A stretch of 64,000 bases of DNA from Methylovorus mays (GTDB lineage: Bacteria; Pseudomonadota; Gammaproteobacteria; Burkholderiales; Methylophilaceae), in NCBI RefSeq assembly GCF_020531915.1, contig NZ_JAJAVG010000005.1, forward strand, positions 124,001 through 188,000, in the 5' to 3' direction. The number at the start of each line of letters is the position of its first letter. Within the stretch, counting starts at the first letter, position 1. This document shows, piece after piece, positions 61,682-64,000 of the stretch. The position numbers and the translations under genes are program-made. The notes beneath the pieces are model-generated. The model searched no databases and was not told the DNA's origin. It saw nothing but the letters and a program-made list of their open reading frames with translations.

Positions 61682-64000
61682 ATGAATTTACTCGAATCCG
61701 TAAAAAGAGCCATAAACGAATTAATAATAAAAATTAAAGGTACCTTAAACAGAAAAGGTCACTCAGAAATATCAAAATTAGAAGTTTACAATGCATTAAC
61801 TCCAAACAATAAAGCAGATTTGAAAGAGTATGAAAATGCTTTGTTACATGGGCTTAACCATAAGGATGTCAAAAATATCGCCATTACAGGTCCATATGGC
61901 TCAGGAAAAAGTAGCATTTTGAGGACTTTTGAAAATAAATATAACGGCTTTCATAGCTACGAGTTTTTAAATATTAGTTTAGCAACCTTTGACACTGGAA
62001 GCCCAGCTCTAGATGACGAAAAGAGAATGAAGCTTAACAGTGATGTTGAGAAAAGCTTATTGCAGCAAATTTTCTTCAAGGTCGGTGCTGATGAGTTGGA
62101 GGATTCCCATTTCAGTCGATTGAAAGTAAAAAAATACAAACACATCCCAATACTGAATAAATTATTTTTAACCAGCAATATTGGTCAAGCCTTTCTTTTA
62201 ATCACCCTCTTATCTTCATTGGGATTCATTTTAAATCCTGATTATAAGCTTTTCAAAAACAACATTCTGTTTAATCCACAATATAATTATTTATATGAAA
62301 TATTTATTGCCTTCAGCGCAATAGCGTTATTACAACAAATCTTCAATTCCTTCCCAAAGATTGGACTCAATAAGTTAGGCGCAGCAGGTGCAGAAATCAG
62401 TTTTAATGAAAAAAAAGGGGACTCAATTCTCAATAAATTCATTGATGAGCTCATTTATTTCTTTGAAAAAACCAAATACAACATCGTTGTCTTTGAGGAT
62501 TTAGATAGATTTCAAAGTAGGGACATCTTCATCAAACTGAGAGAAATAAATACTTTACTAAATTACTCCGATGAAATTCTAAATAAAAATAAAATAATTA
62601 AATTTATTTTTGTATTAGGTGATGATGTTTTCCAAAAATCAGAAGACAGAACAAAATTTTTTGATTTTATCGTCCCAATCATTCCAGTCATAAATTCATT
62701 CAACGCTGAAGAGAAGTTACGCTCTGCGATTAACAATGCATTTGAAAATCATTCCGTTGAAAAGAATTTTTTCGAAGATATTTCTTTATTTATTGATGAT
62801 ATGCGGATGCTCTTAAACATTGCCAATGAGTTTGTAATCTACAAAAAAATGTTAACTGCTCCTGCAAATCTCGACAGTGAACCATCAAGCGAAATTCAAC
62901 TTGATGATACAAAATTATTAAGTTTGATCATTTATAAAAATAAATATCCAGAAGACTTCAAACAGCTAAATTACAGAAAAGGAATAGTGGCAAACATATT
63001 TGCGAAAATAAATAAATATCGACATGACTATGCGATTAGCCTGAAGCAGGATATTGATAGATTAAATGAACGATTATCGGAAATAGACAATGAAGAAACT
63101 AACAGCCTCGAAGAATTGAGACTCACATATGTTGCAGCGTATTTTCAACTGATACCTGATATGCGGAGTATTAATATTGAAAACACTTATAGAGGACTCG
63201 GGGAATTACTGAGCGAAGATTTATTTAATAAATTAATATCAAAAACCCAAATAGATTATATACGTACAGAAAACAGGTACACTAGCAGCAAGAATATATT
63301 ATTTAGCGAAATTGAGGCCTCAATAAACCCAAACTTTAGCTACACGCAAAGAAAACAAAATATCACCGATAAAACCACTAGTACGATAACCGGTTTAAAA
63401 AGAAAAATAAAGGTACTAGAAAGCGAAATTAAACGCGCTCCATCACTAAAATTTGATGAGTTACTTAAGAAGTTAAAAGATCCAAATATCTTTGAAGACA
63501 TTGATACAAAAATCCTTACAGATTGTGGGTTAATCCGATTTCTTATTGTGAATGGATATATTGAAGAAGACTATGATTCATATATGTCTTTCTTTTACCC
63601 AGGAGAGTTGTCTGCTAATGACAAGCAATTCTTGATCAGCCTGGCCAATCACAAGCAGCTAGATTTTAAATATCCACTTAGCAATCCTGGAAAAGTATAT
63701 GAACGTATACAACCTGAGAGATTTAGCATAAGAGCAATTCTAAATTACGACCTTCTTGATTACCTCCTAAAGAATATGGCTAACTCCCATGCTCTCCATG
63801 ATCTCTTAAGTGAAGTTTATTTAATTGAGACTGAAGGGTATAAATTCATAGATGAATATCTATCTATATATAAGGCTGATAAAAATTCAGAGACTAATGA
63901 AGAAAGTAGAACGCTAATCAACAAACTATCAAGTCATAACAAGAATTTTTGGATGGATTTTTTCAGAACATCAAACAAAGATGATCTCGCAAATAACCAA
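61682..64000 (+). CDS. YobI/KAP-like membrane P-loop NTPase (C-terminal end outside window)
   Basis: 773 codons are open to the right edge without a stop. Walker A is GPYGSGKSS (residues 70-78). Two hydrophobic segments follow (about 168-185 and 203-222). Walker B is VVFEDLDRF (269-277), then a sensor-like FIFVLGDDVFQKSEDRTKFFDF. The layout of two membrane helices inserted between Walker A and B matches the YobI-like and KAP-type NTPases proposed to act in biological conflict. The rest is helical and unrecognised, with a coiled coil around 575-600. AAGGGG lies 9 bases before the ATG. Codon use is strongly AT-rich, unlike every upstream gene, which indicates horizontal acquisition. Confidence 0.85.
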   Translation, partial: MNLLESVKRAINELIIKIKGTLNRKGHSEISKLEVYNALTPNNKADLKEYENALLHGLNHKDVKNIAITGPYGSGKSSILRTFENKYNGFHSYEFLNISLATFDTGSPALDDEKRMKLNSDVEKSLLQQIFFKVGADELEDSHFSRLKVKKYKHIPILNKLFLTSNIGQAFLLITLLSSLGFILNPDYKLFKNNILFNPQYNYLYEIFIAFSAIALLQQIFNSFPKIGLNKLGAAGAEISFNEKKGDSILNKFIDELIYFFEKTKYNIVVFEDLDRFQSRDIFIKLREINTLLNYSDEILNKNKIIKFIFVLGDDVFQKSEDRTKFFDFIVPIIPVINSFNAEEKLRSAINNAFENHSVEKNFFEDISLFIDDMRMLLNIANEFVIYKKMLTAPANLDSEPSSEIQLDDTKLLSLIIYKNKYPEDFKQLNYRKGIVANIFAKINKYRHDYAISLKQDIDRLNERLSEIDNEETNSLEELRLTYVAAYFQLIPDMRSINIENTYRGLGELLSEDLFNKLISKTQIDYIRTENRYTSSKNILFSEIEASINPNFSYTQRKQNITDKTTSTITGLKRKIKVLESEIKRAPSLKFDELLKKLKDPNIFEDIDTKILTDCGLIRFLIVNGYIEEDYDSYMSFFYPGELSANDKQFLISLANHKQLDFKYPLSNPGKVYERIQPERFSIRAILNYDLLDYLLKNMANSHALHDLLSEVYLIETEGYKFIDEYLSIYKADKNSETNEESRTLINKLSSHNKNFWMDFFRTSNKDDLANNQ

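Noticed and set aside
61957-62178. 73-codon minus-strand open frame inside the P-loop NTPase gene
   Set aside because: Antisense to a long open gene with clear Walker motifs.
1-64000. CRISPR arrays, rRNA genes, complete insertion sequences
   Set aside because: No regularly spaced repeats, no rRNA-like segments and no intact transposase gene with terminal inverted repeats were seen.

Overview
The window looks like the chromosome of a moderately GC-rich betaproteobacterium. Three observations support this: the block lolB-ispE-tRNA-Gln-prs-rplY-pth-ychF, the cluster DUF971-ubiE-ubiJ-ubiB, and the separate single-domain PqiA proteins. Methylophilaceae-like methylotrophs fit the overall gene set, but that family assignment is inference. 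Almost all of the window is ordinary backbone coding sequence. From about 61.2 kb to the right edge the DNA turns strongly AT-rich and reads as acquired.

Layout. 0-5.2 kb: electron-transfer flavoprotein genes (etfB-etfA), a divergent LysR regulator, ETF-ubiquinone oxidoreductase, then phnA, a thiopurine methyltransferase-like gene and a small DUF2214 membrane protein. 5.3-9.5 kb: an iron-uptake surface-signalling unit (ECF sigma factor, FecR-type anti-sigma, TonB receptor) behind a Fur-box palindrome. 10.5-16.8 kb: a TetR-controlled tripartite RND efflux operon. 16.9-30.5 kb: a periplasmic-sensor GGDEF-EAL protein, a standalone patatin phospholipase, a lipoprotein, a cobalamin riboswitch in front of a siderophore-type TonB receptor, an MFS exporter, a DUF2141 protein, a CptA-like phosphoethanolamine transferase, an EAL protein and an FMN reductase. 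30.6-34.7 kb: a pqi lipid-transport operon with a GNAT gene at its end. 35-39 kb: an Nramp-like transporter with non-canonical metal-site motifs, two PEP-CTERM proteins behind a sigma-54 promoter, and a class II aldolase.

39.3-47.2 kb: rpoH with a CIRCE element directly before it, a minus-strand unit of dynamin-like GTPase, ccoS and a 36-residue membrane peptide, the ubiquinone cluster, and an HDOD protein. 47.4-53.9 kb: a sodium:solute symporter, mutM, and a Gld-like ABC transporter with its auxiliary proteins. 54.1-61.1 kb: a TPR protein, then lolB, ispE, tRNA-Gln, prs, rplY, pth, ychF and tRNA-Met with a near-consensus promoter.

61.2-64 kb: after the tRNA-Met gene and a strong terminator comes about 0.5 kb of gene-poor, possibly degenerate DNA. 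A long gene running off the right edge follows. Its product is a P-loop NTPase with two membrane segments between Walker A and Walker B, resembling the YobI/KAP-type NTPases associated with biological conflict. This is the best candidate for an undescribed system, but only its first 773 codons are visible.

Regulation visible in the sequence includes Fur, TetR, B12-riboswitch, sigma-54, CIRCE/HrcA and sigma-70 signals, described in the individual entries.
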